A stretch of 64,000 nt of DNA from Pseudomonadales bacterium (lineage in GTDB: Bacteria > Pseudomonadota > Gammaproteobacteria > Pseudomonadales > Azotimanducaceae). Position numbers and translations under genes: made by a program. Under the pieces are notes generated by a model. The model was not told the DNA's origin. It did no database searches and saw nothing but the letters and a program-made list of their open reading frames with translations. Below, in pieces: positions 39,650-49,656 of the stretch; the stretch's first letter is position 1; each line of letters starts with the position of its first letter. Where the stretch lies: the NCBI GenBank assembly GCA_019090615.1, contig JAHRVQ010000013.1, forward strand, positions 1 to 64,000. The letters run 5' to 3'.

Positions 39650-41488
39650 ATGAATAATAACGCTTATTTTTTACCCTACGCAGAGATTCAATGGCAAGCA
39701 AATAATACCCCTTACGCACCGCTTTTCAATGATATTTACTTTTCAAAAACGGGTGGACTTGAAGAAAAACAGCATGTATTTGTTAATGCCAACCAACTAC
39801 AGGAGAAATGGCAACAACTCCATAAGGGCGACCGCTATACCATCCTTGAAGCTGGGTTTGGTTTTGGTCTGAACTTCATGCTGACAAGTAAATTGTGGCG
39901 CTCAATTGACAAACCAGAAAATTGCACGCTGTATTATATCGCTTTTGAGCAACACCTGATAAAAAAACAGGATTTACAAACACTCAACCAACATCTTCCC
40001 AACAACCTGCTTCAGCCACTGATAGATCAATACCCGTTACCTATCCCAGGCACCCACCATATATGGTTCCAGCAGGATATCTGCTTAACACTTATTATCG
40101 GCGATATTTCAGAACATATCGAACATCTTACCGCCGAGGTAGACAGCTGTTTCCTGGACGGCTTCAGCCCGGCAAAAAACCAGCAAATGTGGCTTGAAAA
40201 CATCTACCAATATATTTTCCAACTCATGCGTACTGGCGGCAGTTTTTCTAGTTATAGTGTCGCCGGGCATGTACGCAGAGGTTTATCCAAAGTAGGTTTT
40301 ACCGTCAAGAAGGTAGCCGGTCATGGTGCAAAAGCAGAAATGATGATTGGCCACAAACCCGGCACATGGCGGCCTAATCAGCAATCAGTAAAAAATATTA
40401 CCCTCATCGGAGCGGGATTAGCCGGCATGCATTGCCAGCAGGCACTCGCAAAGCGCAACATTGCTTGCCAGTGGTATGAAGCAGAAAGTCGGCCACTAGG
40501 CGCTGTCCAGCATATAAAACAACTTGGTATATATCCGCAACTTTCAGCAAGCCCACAGATTGCCAGCCTGTTTTCCCTCCGAGCGTTTGAGTATCTCAGA
40601 ACACATTTCGACTATAACCAGACGGGCCGTTTACAACTATTGGCCAGCAGCCAAAGACAAAAAGCCAGACAACTGGCGAATTTATTCAACCACAAAAACC
40701 TGCAATATTTAACTGCCACGCAAGTATCATCGTTAGCGGGCATCACTATCAAACAGGATGCACTCTACTACCCAACTGCAGGCTGGATCAATCCACAACA
40801 ACTATCTAATGCCGCATATCAGCAGCCAATATACAGGCACAGGGTCAAATCCATCGAGCGATCAGAATCAGAATGGCTACTAAAGGACGAGAATAATAAT
40901 CTCTCAATGGCAGAGACGGTCATCCTTGCTACCGGAGCAATTCAGCAGAACCTGCTTGCAGAACTTAAACTTGTACCAGTACGAGGCCAAAGTCTGTCTC
41001 TGGACATCGGCCCCAACAGCCCTAAACATATTATCTCGGAGCAGGTATCCCTTTATCCAGACCAGCATGGCGAAGCTGTTTTGTCGGCCAGTTTTGACAG
41101 AAACAACACCGATCTGAAGCCAAGCCCATCAGATACAAAATTTTTACTGGCCCAGCTCAACAAAGTCCATCAATTCTTACCTGAAGTAAAAGGCGTTAAC
41201 GTGGGTATCAGGGCAACTACCAGGGACCGACTACCAGTGATTGGCCCCGTTCCAGACTGGCAAGCACTAGCTAACTATTGTAATCTGCCTGAAAGCGAAC
41301 AACAGCGACATCGTTTTGAAACTAATTTATCTGGGTTGTACTGCATGGTTGGCTTCGGCGCTCATGGCGCTACAAATACACCATTGTGTGCCGAAACCCT
41401 TATCCGTACCATTAACAGAGAACCAACAACTGCGATGCCGGAACTCGCCGCTACACGTTTTGCGCTTAGGGATGCCAGGAAACGCTAG
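39650..41488 (+). CDS. mnmC: Bifunctional tRNA wobble-uridine modifying enzyme MnmC
   Basis: Converts cmnm5s2U to mnm5s2U in tRNA wobble positions. 612 residues: the N-terminal methyltransferase domain has LEAGFGFGLNF at 66-76, and the C-terminal FAD-dependent oxidase starts at LIGAGLAGMHC (about 250) with a DAO fold ending around GFGAHGAT. Both halves are complete, unlike organisms with single-domain forms. It faces serA convergently with a 54-bp gap and no clear shared terminator. Confidence 0.93.
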   Translation: MNNNAYFLPYAEIQWQANNTPYAPLFNDIYFSKTGGLEEKQHVFVNANQLQEKWQQLHKGDRYTILEAGFGFGLNFMLTSKLWRSIDKPENCTLYYIAFEQHLIKKQDLQTLNQHLPNNLLQPLIDQYPLPIPGTHHIWFQQDICLTLIIGDISEHIEHLTAEVDSCFLDGFSPAKNQQMWLENIYQYIFQLMRTGGSFSSYSVAGHVRRGLSKVGFTVKKVAGHGAKAEMMIGHKPGTWRPNQQSVKNITLIGAGLAGMHCQQALAKRNIACQWYEAESRPLGAVQHIKQLGIYPQLSASPQIASLFSLRAFEYLRTHFDYNQTGRLQLLASSQRQKARQLANLFNHKNLQYLTATQVSSLAGITIKQDALYYPTAGWINPQQLSNAAYQQPIYRHRVKSIERSESEWLLKDENNNLSMAETVILATGAIQQNLLAELKLVPVRGQSLSLDIGPNSPKHIISEQVSLYPDQHGEAVLSASFDRNNTDLKPSPSDTKFLLAQLNKVHQFLPEVKGVNVGIRATTRDRLPVIGPVPDWQALANYCNLPESEQQRHRFETNLSGLYCMVGFGAHGATNTPLCAETLIRTINREPTTAMPELAATRFALRDARKR

Positions 41489-41542
41489 ATGGTCAGCAGT
41501 TCAATTGTCACAAATCAACTACAAATCAAGTTCTAACCACAA

Positions 41543-42715
41543 CTACGCAAAAACACGAATATTAATAACCCCTTCGATCGCTTCAATTTCCTGGACCAGT
41601 TTATCATTGGGTTTTGATGCCACATCGATCAAGTTATAAGCAATATTATCCCGGCTCTTATTCAGCATATCAATTACATTGATATTACTGTCCGCCAAAA
41701 TGGACAGCACACTGCCAAGAATCCTTGGTACATTATTATTCGCAATAGCAATCCGAAAACCTTCGGTTCGATCCAGTGTTACTGCCGGAAAATTAACGGA
41801 ATTTTTAATATTGCCGTTATCCAGAAAATCAATTACCTGGTCCGCAACCATCATGGCGCAATTTTCTTCTGCCTCAGCGGTACTGGCACCCAGGTGCGGC
41901 GTGGCGATAACTCCCGGCTGACCAATTAGCGCAGGGGTCGGAAAATCAGATATATACTGGCTCAATTTCCCGGATTTCAACGCTGCCAATACATCATCAG
42001 TATTAACAATTTCTTCCCGAGAGAAATTAAGCAAAACCGCGCCATCCTTAAAAGAGCGAATGGTTTCAGCATTCACCAGGCCAATCGTTGATTCCAACGC
42101 AGGTACGTGTAACGTGACCACATCAGCACGGGCAAATAGCGCCTGCATATTTTCCATTTTCTGCACCTGACGAGAGAGCCGCCAGGCCGCTTCAACAGAT
42201 AACGCAGGATCGTAACCAAGCACTTCCATATCCATCTGCAAGGCCATTTCAGCCACCATCGAGCCAATCGCGCCAAGGCCTAAAACACCCAGTGATCGGC
42301 CTTTTAGTTCCGAACCTTTAAATTTTTTCTTACTCGCCTCGACCAACTTATTAAGTTCCGCCTTCTCATCATAAGCGGTTAATGAATTTACATACTCAAC
42401 CCCTTGCAAAATGCCTCTTCGAGACAGCAACAGACCGGCCATTACAAGCTCTTTGACAGCATTTGCATTTGCCCCTGGCGTATTAAAAACAACAATACCT
42501 TTATCGGTATAATCATCCACCGGAATATTGTTGACGCCAGCGCCGGCACGGCCCACAGCCAGTAAACCAGGGCTTGCATCAGCGGGGGATAACTGCGCAC
42601 TACGCAATAAAATTGCTGCTGGGTTGGCCATATCTGCGGCTAATTCATAGGACCCAGAAGGGAATTTATCCAAACCTTTATCAGAAATATTGTTGAGAAT
42701 TCGAACCTTGTACAT
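41543..42715 (-). CDS. serA: D-3-phosphoglycerate dehydrogenase
   Basis: First enzyme of serine synthesis. 390 residues (E. coli 410): substrate-domain start MYKVRILNNISDKGL, Rossmann motif VLGLGAIGSMVAEMALQ, catalytic region HLGASTAEAEENCA, and a C-terminal ACT domain (about 318-390) ending GVINIRVFA that is typically the serine-sensing site. GAGG is five bases before the ATG. No serC follows or precedes it, although serC is missing from the gyrA block too. Confidence 0.94.
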   Translation of the reverse strand: MYKVRILNNISDKGLDKFPSGSYELAADMANPAAILLRSAQLSPADASPGLLAVGRAGAGVNNIPVDDYTDKGIVVFNTPGANANAVKELVMAGLLLSRRGILQGVEYVNSLTAYDEKAELNKLVEASKKKFKGSELKGRSLGVLGLGAIGSMVAEMALQMDMEVLGYDPALSVEAAWRLSRQVQKMENMQALFARADVVTLHVPALESTIGLVNAETIRSFKDGAVLLNFSREEIVNTDDVLAALKSGKLSQYISDFPTPALIGQPGVIATPHLGASTAEAEENCAMMVADQVIDFLDNGNIKNSVNFPAVTLDRTEGFRIAIANNNVPRILGSVLSILADSNINVIDMLNKSRDNIAYNLIDVASKPNDKLVQEIEAIEGVINIRVFA

Positions 42716-43282
42716 AAAACCCTCTGCCCCAGTGTACGAGCCAATTAAAAAGGCGCAATCTTACACCAAGCCACTCGGCCTGGCCGACTATTTTTTTATT
42801 TTATACGGCGGCCAAAAAATCCCCCTTCACATTGGCAGTCAAGCTCGACCGAACCAGGCCGGTTTTTTCATTCACAACAGCGGTTTAGTGCGGGCTATGG
42901 TCATTTTATTTATGGGTTCTTTTGCCAGGCATTGTATTATTTTTTATTGATCTTGCAGGTACAAAAACTATCGCCAACCTCAATCAAAGCATTTTGATCT
43001 ATACTCAGGTTAACCCAACACATTAATTCTGTCGCAAGGAAACCTGACCTTATACTCAATAAACACCAACTAAACACTTATAAATACAGCGTAAACACAG
43101 CAAAAACAGCAACAAAAACCTGCCAAATAATTTCATCAGCTGATTATAAAATTTCACTCAGTCAATAATTTGTCGCCATTAAAGGCATTCTATCGTCATT
43201 TTGTTGATTCATCCGAATCATGCTTGAGCTTCTATGACAACTAGTCTTAGATTTATTGAAGGCATCAATACAGAAGATAATA
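42716..43282. other. Gene-free spacer, 567 bp
   Basis: Upstream regions of divergent serA and the propeptide-like gene. AT-rich, no stable hairpin, no ORF of interest. Promoters could not be fixed. Confidence 0.5.
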
Positions 43283-43963
43283 ATGATTCGGATTGTTTTT
43301 TTAACCTTGGCCATTTCAGCAACGGTAATTGGTTTTCATTTGCTGACGATTGAATCGGAAAACATCCGTATCGTATCAACCAAGACACCCAATGAACGCC
43401 ATTCGCCGATAGCCAGGCAGACTAGCCTTCATCCAGCACAGGTTGCAGCCAAACCAATGCAAAACATACCAGCTACACTCAATACCCATCAACAGGGGCT
43501 CAATACGGCACCAATCGCAACTTCCTATACTCTACCTGTAGAGACAAACCAATATCCCTGGGCTGAAAATAAGAACCCACCAGCCATGCCTGAACGATAT
43601 TATAACAAAGGCATAACAGCTATCCCAATGAAGCTCGATCAACAACAAATTTCATCGCTCCGCAAAGGCGACGAAATGTCCTTTCCGATCCCGCAAACTA
43701 ATCAGGCTTATCAGATGCAGGTGGAACAGGTTAGCCGACATAAAAACGGTGACAGAAGCCTCAAAGGACACCTTGTGGACACGTCTATACCCTATAGCGT
43801 CACAGTGACCGAGGGCAGTAATAGTCTTTATGCCACCATCAATACGCCAGATGGTTCTTATCTCATGGAAGCAGATGGAGAAAACGGCTGGATCATGTCG
43901 CTGGCTGAACTAGACAATTTAATAGATCCGACAATGGACGATTTTATGATACCGCCACTTTAA
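43283..43963 (+). CDS. Secreted propeptide-like protein paired with a metalloprotease
   Basis: 226 residues from ATG 43283 (a TTG at 43256 is an alternative): an N-terminal hydrophobic segment (about 3-22) as a signal or anchor, a Pro/Gln/Thr-rich stretch to about 90, then a compact domain (KGDEMSFPIPQTNQAYQMQVE ... SVTVTEGSNSLYATINTPDG) ending before residue 226. This domain resembles the propeptide found at the N-terminus of secreted M12-type zinc proteases in marine and soil gammaproteobacteria. Here it is on its own gene, 99 bp before the catalytic protein. I infer a trans-acting propeptide or inhibitor. Confidence 0.65.
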   Translation: MIRIVFLTLAISATVIGFHLLTIESENIRIVSTKTPNERHSPIARQTSLHPAQVAAKPMQNIPATLNTHQQGLNTAPIATSYTLPVETNQYPWAENKNPPAMPERYYNKGITAIPMKLDQQQISSLRKGDEMSFPIPQTNQAYQMQVEQVSRHKNGDRSLKGHLVDTSIPYSVTVTEGSNSLYATINTPDGSYLMEADGENGWIMSLAELDNLIDPTMDDFMIPPL

Positions 43964-44062
43964 ATACGCTCGTCCCAAACACCACCATATATATTACTGA
44001 CGCAAGGAAGCAAGGAGTAAAAATTCAAACCAGGGAGAGAGAACAAATAGTGAAAAATTAAA

Positions 44063-45832
44063 ATGCCAATCTCGAATATTAGCCGATCAAAAAAACTGTT
44101 TACAGTTGGAGCAATTGTTACCTTCTGTGCGATAAGCATTGGTATTTTCTATCTACAACCGAATAAACTCAACGTTTCCGAGCTGGCGCCCACTGCAATC
44201 GGCGAGACCACCATTGATATCATGGTGCTATATAACGACGCCGCTGCGAAACTCTACAATGATAATCCAGAAACTCGCATTAACCACCTAATCGACGTAT
44301 CCAATCAGATTTACGTTGATAGCGGTGTAAATCTATCATTACACCTGGTTCATACCCAAAAAATTGATTATGAGTCTGGCTACGACGCCGAAATAGCTAT
44401 TAATCAACTCACCGAACAATCACATCCGGCCTTCAAAGATGTCAGCGCACTACGCACACAATATGGGGCTGACCTGGTGGTTCTAATGAGGCCTTATGCA
44501 AACGACGGTTTCTGTGGCCTGGCCTGGATTGGCGGCTACCATAAGGACGGCAATTTTTCCGCTGCCAGAGAAAAAGATTATGGCTATTCCCATGTCAGTA
44601 TCGATTGCAGCACCTATGTCCTGTCCCATGAACTTGGGCACAACATGGGCCTGAACCACTCTCGTCGCCAAAACACTGCCGGCGGCACCTTTGATTTCGC
44701 CCTTGGACATGGCATGGACAATGACTTTGTTACCGTCATGGCCTATTCCTCAACCTTTGGCGCCAGTAAAATCAAATTATTCTCCAGCCCAGATTTAAGC
44801 TGCGGTTTCGATAGCTGCGGTATTGATAGAAATAGCCCCCAGGGCGCTGACTCTGTTTATACCCTTAACTATGTTGCGCCCCAGATCGCACGTTACTTCC
44901 CAACCGAAGTCGTTGAAACGGACAACTGGGGGCCCCAAATTCGTTACGACTCAAACGGTGATGGCACCTCAGACCTGGTATTACACCATGCATCCGGTGA
45001 CTGGCAACTTAACACCTTGTCTGGCGCAAAAGTCAACGCGGTACTCGACTTATCACTCCCACAGGAAACAGAGTGGCACCTACAGGGCCGAGATGACTAC
45101 AACGGCGATGGTCTGGCAGATATTTTACTTAGAAACAGCCAGACAGGCGCCTGGAAAATCTTTCTGCTCGACAACAACACTATTCTGCAACAGGGATCAA
45201 TTACCCTAACCACCAACCTGGACTGGTCGGTAGCGGGCAATGGTGATTTTGATGGCGATGGCAAAGGCGATATTCTACTGCGTAACAAGGATGGCCGCTG
45301 GTATCAATATCAACTCAACGGCACAAAAGTTAAATCAACGGCCATACCCGATATTCCTGACAACCGAGACTATACAATTTCAGCCGTGGCTGATTTTAAC
45401 GGCGACGGCAAGACCGATATTTTACTCAGGTTGGCAGATGGCGGCTGGCAGCTCTACCATATGAACGGCAGCAAGGTCACTAATAGTAATTCCGTTGCAA
45501 TGAAAAAGAGTCAGGATTGGCAGGTAGTGAGTAGCGGCGACTACAATGGCGACGAAATTGATGATATTTTATTACGCTATAAAAATGGCAACTGGTTGAT
45601 TTATCAATTTAACAACTTTGCTGTTAGTACCAGTAATTTCCTTGAGTTAACTGACGACATGGACTGGTCTTTTGTATCAAGCGGCGATTTTGATGGCGAT
45701 GGTGCAACCGATATTCTGATGCGGCATGATACATTTGGCACCTGGCGTTTATATACCATGGAAGAAAACCGCGTCAAACTCAGCACCGACGTACCCTTAA
45801 CCACTAACCTGGACTGGTTAAGCCGTGGTTAA
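44063..45832 (+). CDS. Zinc metalloprotease (reprolysin-like) with six FG-GAP/VCBS repeats
   Basis: 589 residues: N-terminal hydrophobic anchor (12-31), catalytic domain with zinc motif HELGHNMGLNH (His189, Glu190, His193, His199) and Met-turn VMAYSS (Met226), then about six repeats of ~46 residues, each with a Ca-binding NGDGxxDxLLR-like loop (for example DGDGKGDILLRN, NGDGKTDILLRL, DGDGATDILMRH). The usual N-terminal propeptide is missing and is probably the preceding gene product. Likely secreted or periplasm-facing, with substrate unknown. It has no metalloprotease inhibitor neighbour. Confidence 0.9.
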   Translation: MPISNISRSKKLFTVGAIVTFCAISIGIFYLQPNKLNVSELAPTAIGETTIDIMVLYNDAAAKLYNDNPETRINHLIDVSNQIYVDSGVNLSLHLVHTQKIDYESGYDAEIAINQLTEQSHPAFKDVSALRTQYGADLVVLMRPYANDGFCGLAWIGGYHKDGNFSAAREKDYGYSHVSIDCSTYVLSHELGHNMGLNHSRRQNTAGGTFDFALGHGMDNDFVTVMAYSSTFGASKIKLFSSPDLSCGFDSCGIDRNSPQGADSVYTLNYVAPQIARYFPTEVVETDNWGPQIRYDSNGDGTSDLVLHHASGDWQLNTLSGAKVNAVLDLSLPQETEWHLQGRDDYNGDGLADILLRNSQTGAWKIFLLDNNTILQQGSITLTTNLDWSVAGNGDFDGDGKGDILLRNKDGRWYQYQLNGTKVKSTAIPDIPDNRDYTISAVADFNGDGKTDILLRLADGGWQLYHMNGSKVTNSNSVAMKKSQDWQVVSSGDYNGDEIDDILLRYKNGNWLIYQFNNFAVSTSNFLELTDDMDWSFVSSGDFDGDGATDILMRHDTFGTWRLYTMEENRVKLSTDVPLTTNLDWLSRG

Positions 45833-45949
45833 AGTACATCAACTATGCCGACTTAAACGAAGAATATTGCATAAACATAGCGGAATCGTGGATAGACTAA
45901 AATTACATTCAAGCCAGAAGCGCTTAACAGAAGCCCTCATAGCCCAGTA

Positions 45950-46885
45950 CTATATCTCATCAGCATAACTTCTGCGCCAAACTGCCACCAGTACAAGCAT
46001 ACCACCGACAATCACAGCCGCAAGCATATCCCATGTGATTACTCTGTCGAGTGCTGCCTGCAATGTCATTCCTTCCGCTGAAGTAGCAGAAAACCTGTGC
46101 CGACTAATAAAATCACTCACCTGATTACCAGAAAGAAATACTTTCTCCAAAATAACCAACAAAATCGGCAGCCCTAATACCCATGCAAAAGGTGCTGATC
46201 GACACCAGGAAGATACCGCTAACAACCAACCATATAGAGGCAGGCACCAGAAAGCAGCAACGAAAATATAGACACTCATCATCAACCAACGATCAATCAA
46301 CCGGGCAGGCAACCAAAAAGTATTCCAAAAATCCACAGGCTGTCCCATTGAAAAAACAAAGGCTGAAAACAACAACCCAAGCTGCAATATCATTATGAAC
46401 ACCAGATAGATAAACGGCAGTAAAAACATAGCGCAAATCAGCTTTGTCAAAACCGTAATGCCGTCTGATATGGGCAAAGACTTCCAGAACAAAATACTCC
46501 GGTCCTTTCTTTCTTCATATAAACAATGTAGTAAATAGAAGAAGCTGACTATCCACATTACCGGCAGAAGCGCCAGACTCACGCCAAGGCATACACGTTC
46601 TAAAATCGCCTGACGCCGCTCGAACGGACTCGCAGCGAATTGCAGCAACCAGGTATTACTCATACCATTACGACCATCAACCCCCAGATCGATAAGATGA
46701 TCATCGGCTGGCTGCATTACCTCGGCATTCGGTAAAACAGGTTCATCTATTACGCCTGCTTTCATGCCAAGCGCTGCGAATAGCAAAATAGCAAAGGCGA
46801 CGCAGGTGATGACCGCTGGTAGATAGAAAAATGTTGTCTTATGTTCCCAGTATTCACGCTGGATTAACATGGGCAATTGACTCAT
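45950..46885 (-). CDS. ABC-2 type transporter permease
   Basis: 311 residues with about six membrane segments (for example ITCVAFAILLFAALG, WIVSFFYLLHCLY, FLLPFIYLVFIMILQLGLL). The motif EERKDRSILFWKSLPISD after the second segment is typical of ABC-2 exporter permeases with a large first extracytoplasmic loop. It overlaps the ATPase gene by four bases (ATGA), a coupled pair. Substrate unknown. Confidence 0.9.
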   Translation of the reverse strand: MSQLPMLIQREYWEHKTTFFYLPAVITCVAFAILLFAALGMKAGVIDEPVLPNAEVMQPADDHLIDLGVDGRNGMSNTWLLQFAASPFERRQAILERVCLGVSLALLPVMWIVSFFYLLHCLYEERKDRSILFWKSLPISDGITVLTKLICAMFLLPFIYLVFIMILQLGLLFSAFVFSMGQPVDFWNTFWLPARLIDRWLMMSVYIFVAAFWCLPLYGWLLAVSSWCRSAPFAWVLGLPILLVILEKVFLSGNQVSDFISRHRFSATSAEGMTLQAALDRVITWDMLAAVIVGGMLVLVAVWRRSYADEI

Positions 46886-47754
46886 CTGCCTTTTCCTCCC
46901 TGCATTTTAGCCACAAACAGGTCGGCCACCGACGGCGTACAAACTTCACCCAGGCGAGCTAAAGCCTGTTGGTCTCGATTTTCAAAAATCATAACTTTTT
47001 TACCTGCAACATCGCGGCTGCTCAACGGCCCAATTTGTTGCGCCAATTCCAAACCCTCTGGCGCGACAATAACTTCCGTATATTTATCCGCAAGTTCATT
47101 CATCGCCACATCCAGCACAATCCGCCCAGCATCGATGAATAACAAATCCGTCAACAGCGATTCAATTTCTTCTACCTGATGCGTACTAATGATAATACTG
47201 GTTTTATTGTCAGCGCATTCATTCAACAGCCGGTCATAAAACTCTTTACGGTGTAATATATCCAACCCAAGCGTTGGCTCATCCAAAACCAGCAGATCAA
47301 CCTGAATAGCAAGCACCAACGCAAGATGAAGCTGCGTTACCATACCTTTAGAAAGCTGTTTTACTTTTTTATTTTTAGGAATATCTGTAGCCGCAAGCAA
47401 TTGTTCCGCCTTATCCCGGCTAAACCCAGGATGGATTGCCTGGACAAAATCTAACGCCTGATTGACCTTCAACCATCTCGGCAACACCCCAACATCAGAG
47501 ATAAAACAAACCGCCTGCATAATTTCATGCCGGCCTTTGCGCGGGTCCTTACCCAGCACATCCAGCCCACCATCAAAATCAGTTAAGCCTAACAAAGATT
47601 TTAATGTTGTTGTTTTACCCGCACCATTTGGCCCGATTAAACCAACAATAGCACCCAACTTAATCTCAAAACTAAGATCATCAAGCACCTTAAAATCACC
47701 AAAACTCTTTTTTATATTTTTAGCCGTCACAACTACTGGGCCAGGGTGACTCAC
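46882..47754 (-). CDS. ABC transporter ATP-binding protein
   Basis: 290 residues from a GTG start (47754) that follows AAGGAG by six bases; an earlier TTG (47787) and ATG (47778) are in frame but poorly placed. Walker A GPNGAGKT (41-48), signature LSKGMVTQL, Walker B LLVLDEPTLGLD, H-loop STHQVEE. The fold is of the GldA/CcmA exporter type. It lies 100 bp downstream of the MurG-like gene on the same strand. Confidence 0.93.
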   Translation of the reverse strand: MSHPGPVVVTAKNIKKSFGDFKVLDDLSFEIKLGAIVGLIGPNGAGKTTTLKSLLGLTDFDGGLDVLGKDPRKGRHEIMQAVCFISDVGVLPRWLKVNQALDFVQAIHPGFSRDKAEQLLAATDIPKNKKVKQLSKGMVTQLHLALVLAIQVDLLVLDEPTLGLDILHRKEFYDRLLNECADNKTSIIISTHQVEEIESLLTDLLFIDAGRIVLDVAMNELADKYTEVIVAPEGLELAQQIGPLSSRDVAGKKVMIFENRDQQALARLGEVCTPSVADLFVAKMQGGKGR

Positions 47755-47854
47755 AATAAACTCCTTCTTTTGACGCATAACTACCAAATACCCAATACTT
47801 TATAGGCTGCCAGGGCCGGATATTCCCAAGACCAACGGGTTACGACGCCGCACC

Positions 47855-48964
47855 TTATTCAGCCGCCATGTGTATCAACTGAATTATTTCTCTGACCGCA
47901 CCCTTGCGCTCAAATTTATCTAGCGCGGCTACAATCTTCGCTTGTTGCTGCTCCAGTTGTGCCAAACCATCCAACAACGTCGTTCGGCCCAGGGATTCTT
48001 GCTGAATAACCAGGCTCATACCCTGGCCCGCAAAAATTGCTGCGTTTTCTAGTTGATCGCCGCGACTTGCATAAGCCGGTAAGGGAACAAGAATATTGGG
48101 TTTTCGGCAATATAAAATTTCATAAATAGAATTTGCGCCTGCCCTTGAAAGTACCCTGTCAGCTGCCGCCAACACATGACCAAATTCTGCCTGGATATAT
48201 TCGAGCTGAACATAACCTGGGTGCAACTGACTGGCATCAACGTTATTTGCGCCAGTGATATGTACAACCTGATATAACCTCAACAATGATTCTAAAGAAT
48301 CATATATGCAAGCATTTATGGCCTGAGCACCCAGGCTTCCACCCAGGATAAGCAATATCGGCCGCGACTGATCAAAGCCCAGAAATTGCCGGCCCTGGTG
48401 CGCATCCCCCTGTACCAGATTCACACTTAACGGAGAACCAGTAACGCGCACTTTGGCGCGCTGAGCAACCTGCAAAAACTGCCTGGTTTGAAAAAAATTA
48501 ACACATATATATTTTACCAAAGGAAAACAAATACGATTCGCCAGCCCCGGGGTAATGTCAGATTCGTGGCATATAATCGGTATCCTGCAGCACCAGGCAG
48601 CCAGCACCAACGGCACAGCCACAAATCCACCTTTAGAAAAAACCACTTCAGGTTTATATTTAAGACATAAGTAGATACTTTGCAGGAAACCATAGAGGAT
48701 TAAAAAAGGATCAAGAAAGTTTTGCCAGGAAAAATACCGACGTAATTTTCCGGTCGCAATAGCGCAATATGTCAGCTTCATTGCAACTGTTAAGCTGCGC
48801 TCAATACCCGCTTCAGAACCGATATAAAATATTTCCCAGCCGCGATCAAAACTAGCTGTGTCACCAGTAAGATGCTCAATCAATGCAAGGTTGGGTGTCA
48901 CGTGGCCCGCGGTACCGCCACCGGTAAAAAAAATGCGCCCTGGTTTCATCTTGCTAACAGCCAT
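47855..48964 (-). CDS. MurG-like GlcNAc transferase, Firmicutes type
   Basis: 369 residues of the GT28 family, which adds GlcNAc to lipid I in peptidoglycan synthesis. Motifs: GGGTAGHVTPN (15-25), FSKGGFVAVPLVLAA, HESDITPGLANRI (133-145), GGSLGAQ (208-214), SRAGANSIYE (273-282) and RGDQLENA. HESDxTPGLANK, KLRRYxSxxN and the VPLxxxxSRGDQ region match MurG of Staphylococcus and relatives rather than E. coli MurG (HEQNGIAGLTNK). The expected copy for gammaproteobacteria lies in the dcw cluster, so this would be a second enzyme. Whether it acts on lipid I or another lipid-linked sugar is unknown. Confidence 0.85.
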   Translation of the reverse strand: MAVSKMKPGRIFFTGGGTAGHVTPNLALIEHLTGDTASFDRGWEIFYIGSEAGIERSLTVAMKLTYCAIATGKLRRYFSWQNFLDPFLILYGFLQSIYLCLKYKPEVVFSKGGFVAVPLVLAAWCCRIPIICHESDITPGLANRICFPLVKYICVNFFQTRQFLQVAQRAKVRVTGSPLSVNLVQGDAHQGRQFLGFDQSRPILLILGGSLGAQAINACIYDSLESLLRLYQVVHITGANNVDASQLHPGYVQLEYIQAEFGHVLAAADRVLSRAGANSIYEILYCRKPNILVPLPAYASRGDQLENAAIFAGQGMSLVIQQESLGRTTLLDGLAQLEQQQAKIVAALDKFERKGAVREIIQLIHMAAE

Positions 48965-49008
48965 AACGCATAGGAATAAAGAAGAATAATGAAATGAATG
49001 TTATCCCC

Positions 49009-49656
49009 TTAGATATTCAGGATGCGTTTAACAAACGGAATGGTAATGCGTTTACCCTGCTGCAACGTTTCCAGCTCTAAATGCTGCAACACGTCTATCA
49101 GCTTACGCATATCACGACTTGTCCGACTAAGAATAAACCTGGCGACGTCTTCACCCATTCGAAAACCTCGGTTTTCTGCGCGTTGTACCAGTACTGCTAA
49201 TTTTTGCTCGTCATCCAGCACATCAGTTTCAACTACCGCTGCCGCTAGCAACCTGGACTTAAGATCAGCCAACCCGACTCTTAAACCCCGTACCGGCTTA
49301 TTACCCGATATATACAGTCGTTTATCCATATCCTTAATGGCATTCATCAAATGGAAAAGTGCCTCCTGCCAATCCGCGTCATCTAGTACCTCATGAATAT
49401 CATCAATACAAACAACCTGCATGCACTCCAGACCTTCAAATACATCTTTTGAATGTTGCTTCAGGCCGGATAAATATATCGCCCCTTCGGTATGATGGCA
49501 TATCGCCTGTAACAAATGGGTTTTACCCGACCCTGGCTTACCCCAAAGATAGGTCCAGGCATCAGCCTGCAGGACTTTAGTGGCCGCCCCGCCCAGATAA
49601 TTAGAAAATGTCGCATCGTCACGCAACTTGAGATCAAGCGCCAGTTGTTTATTCAC
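49009..49656 (-). CDS. hda: DnaA regulatory inactivator Hda
   Basis: AAA+ protein that with the DNA clamp promotes ATP hydrolysis on DnaA and stops re-initiation. 215 residues. Clamp-binding motif QLALDL at the N-terminus (residues 4-9), Walker A GKPGSGKT (39-46), Walker B VVCIDDIH, sensor motifs later. Its start overlaps the stop of perM by eight bases, a common arrangement in pseudomonads. Confidence 0.95.
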   Translation of the reverse strand: MNKQLALDLKLRDDATFSNYLGGAATKVLQADAWTYLWGKPGSGKTHLLQAICHHTEGAIYLSGLKQHSKDVFEGLECMQVVCIDDIHEVLDDADWQEALFHLMNAIKDMDKRLYISGNKPVRGLRVGLADLKSRLLAAAVVETDVLDDEQKLAVLVQRAENRGFRMGEDVARFILSRTSRDMRKLIDVLQHLELETLQQGKRITIPFVKRILNI

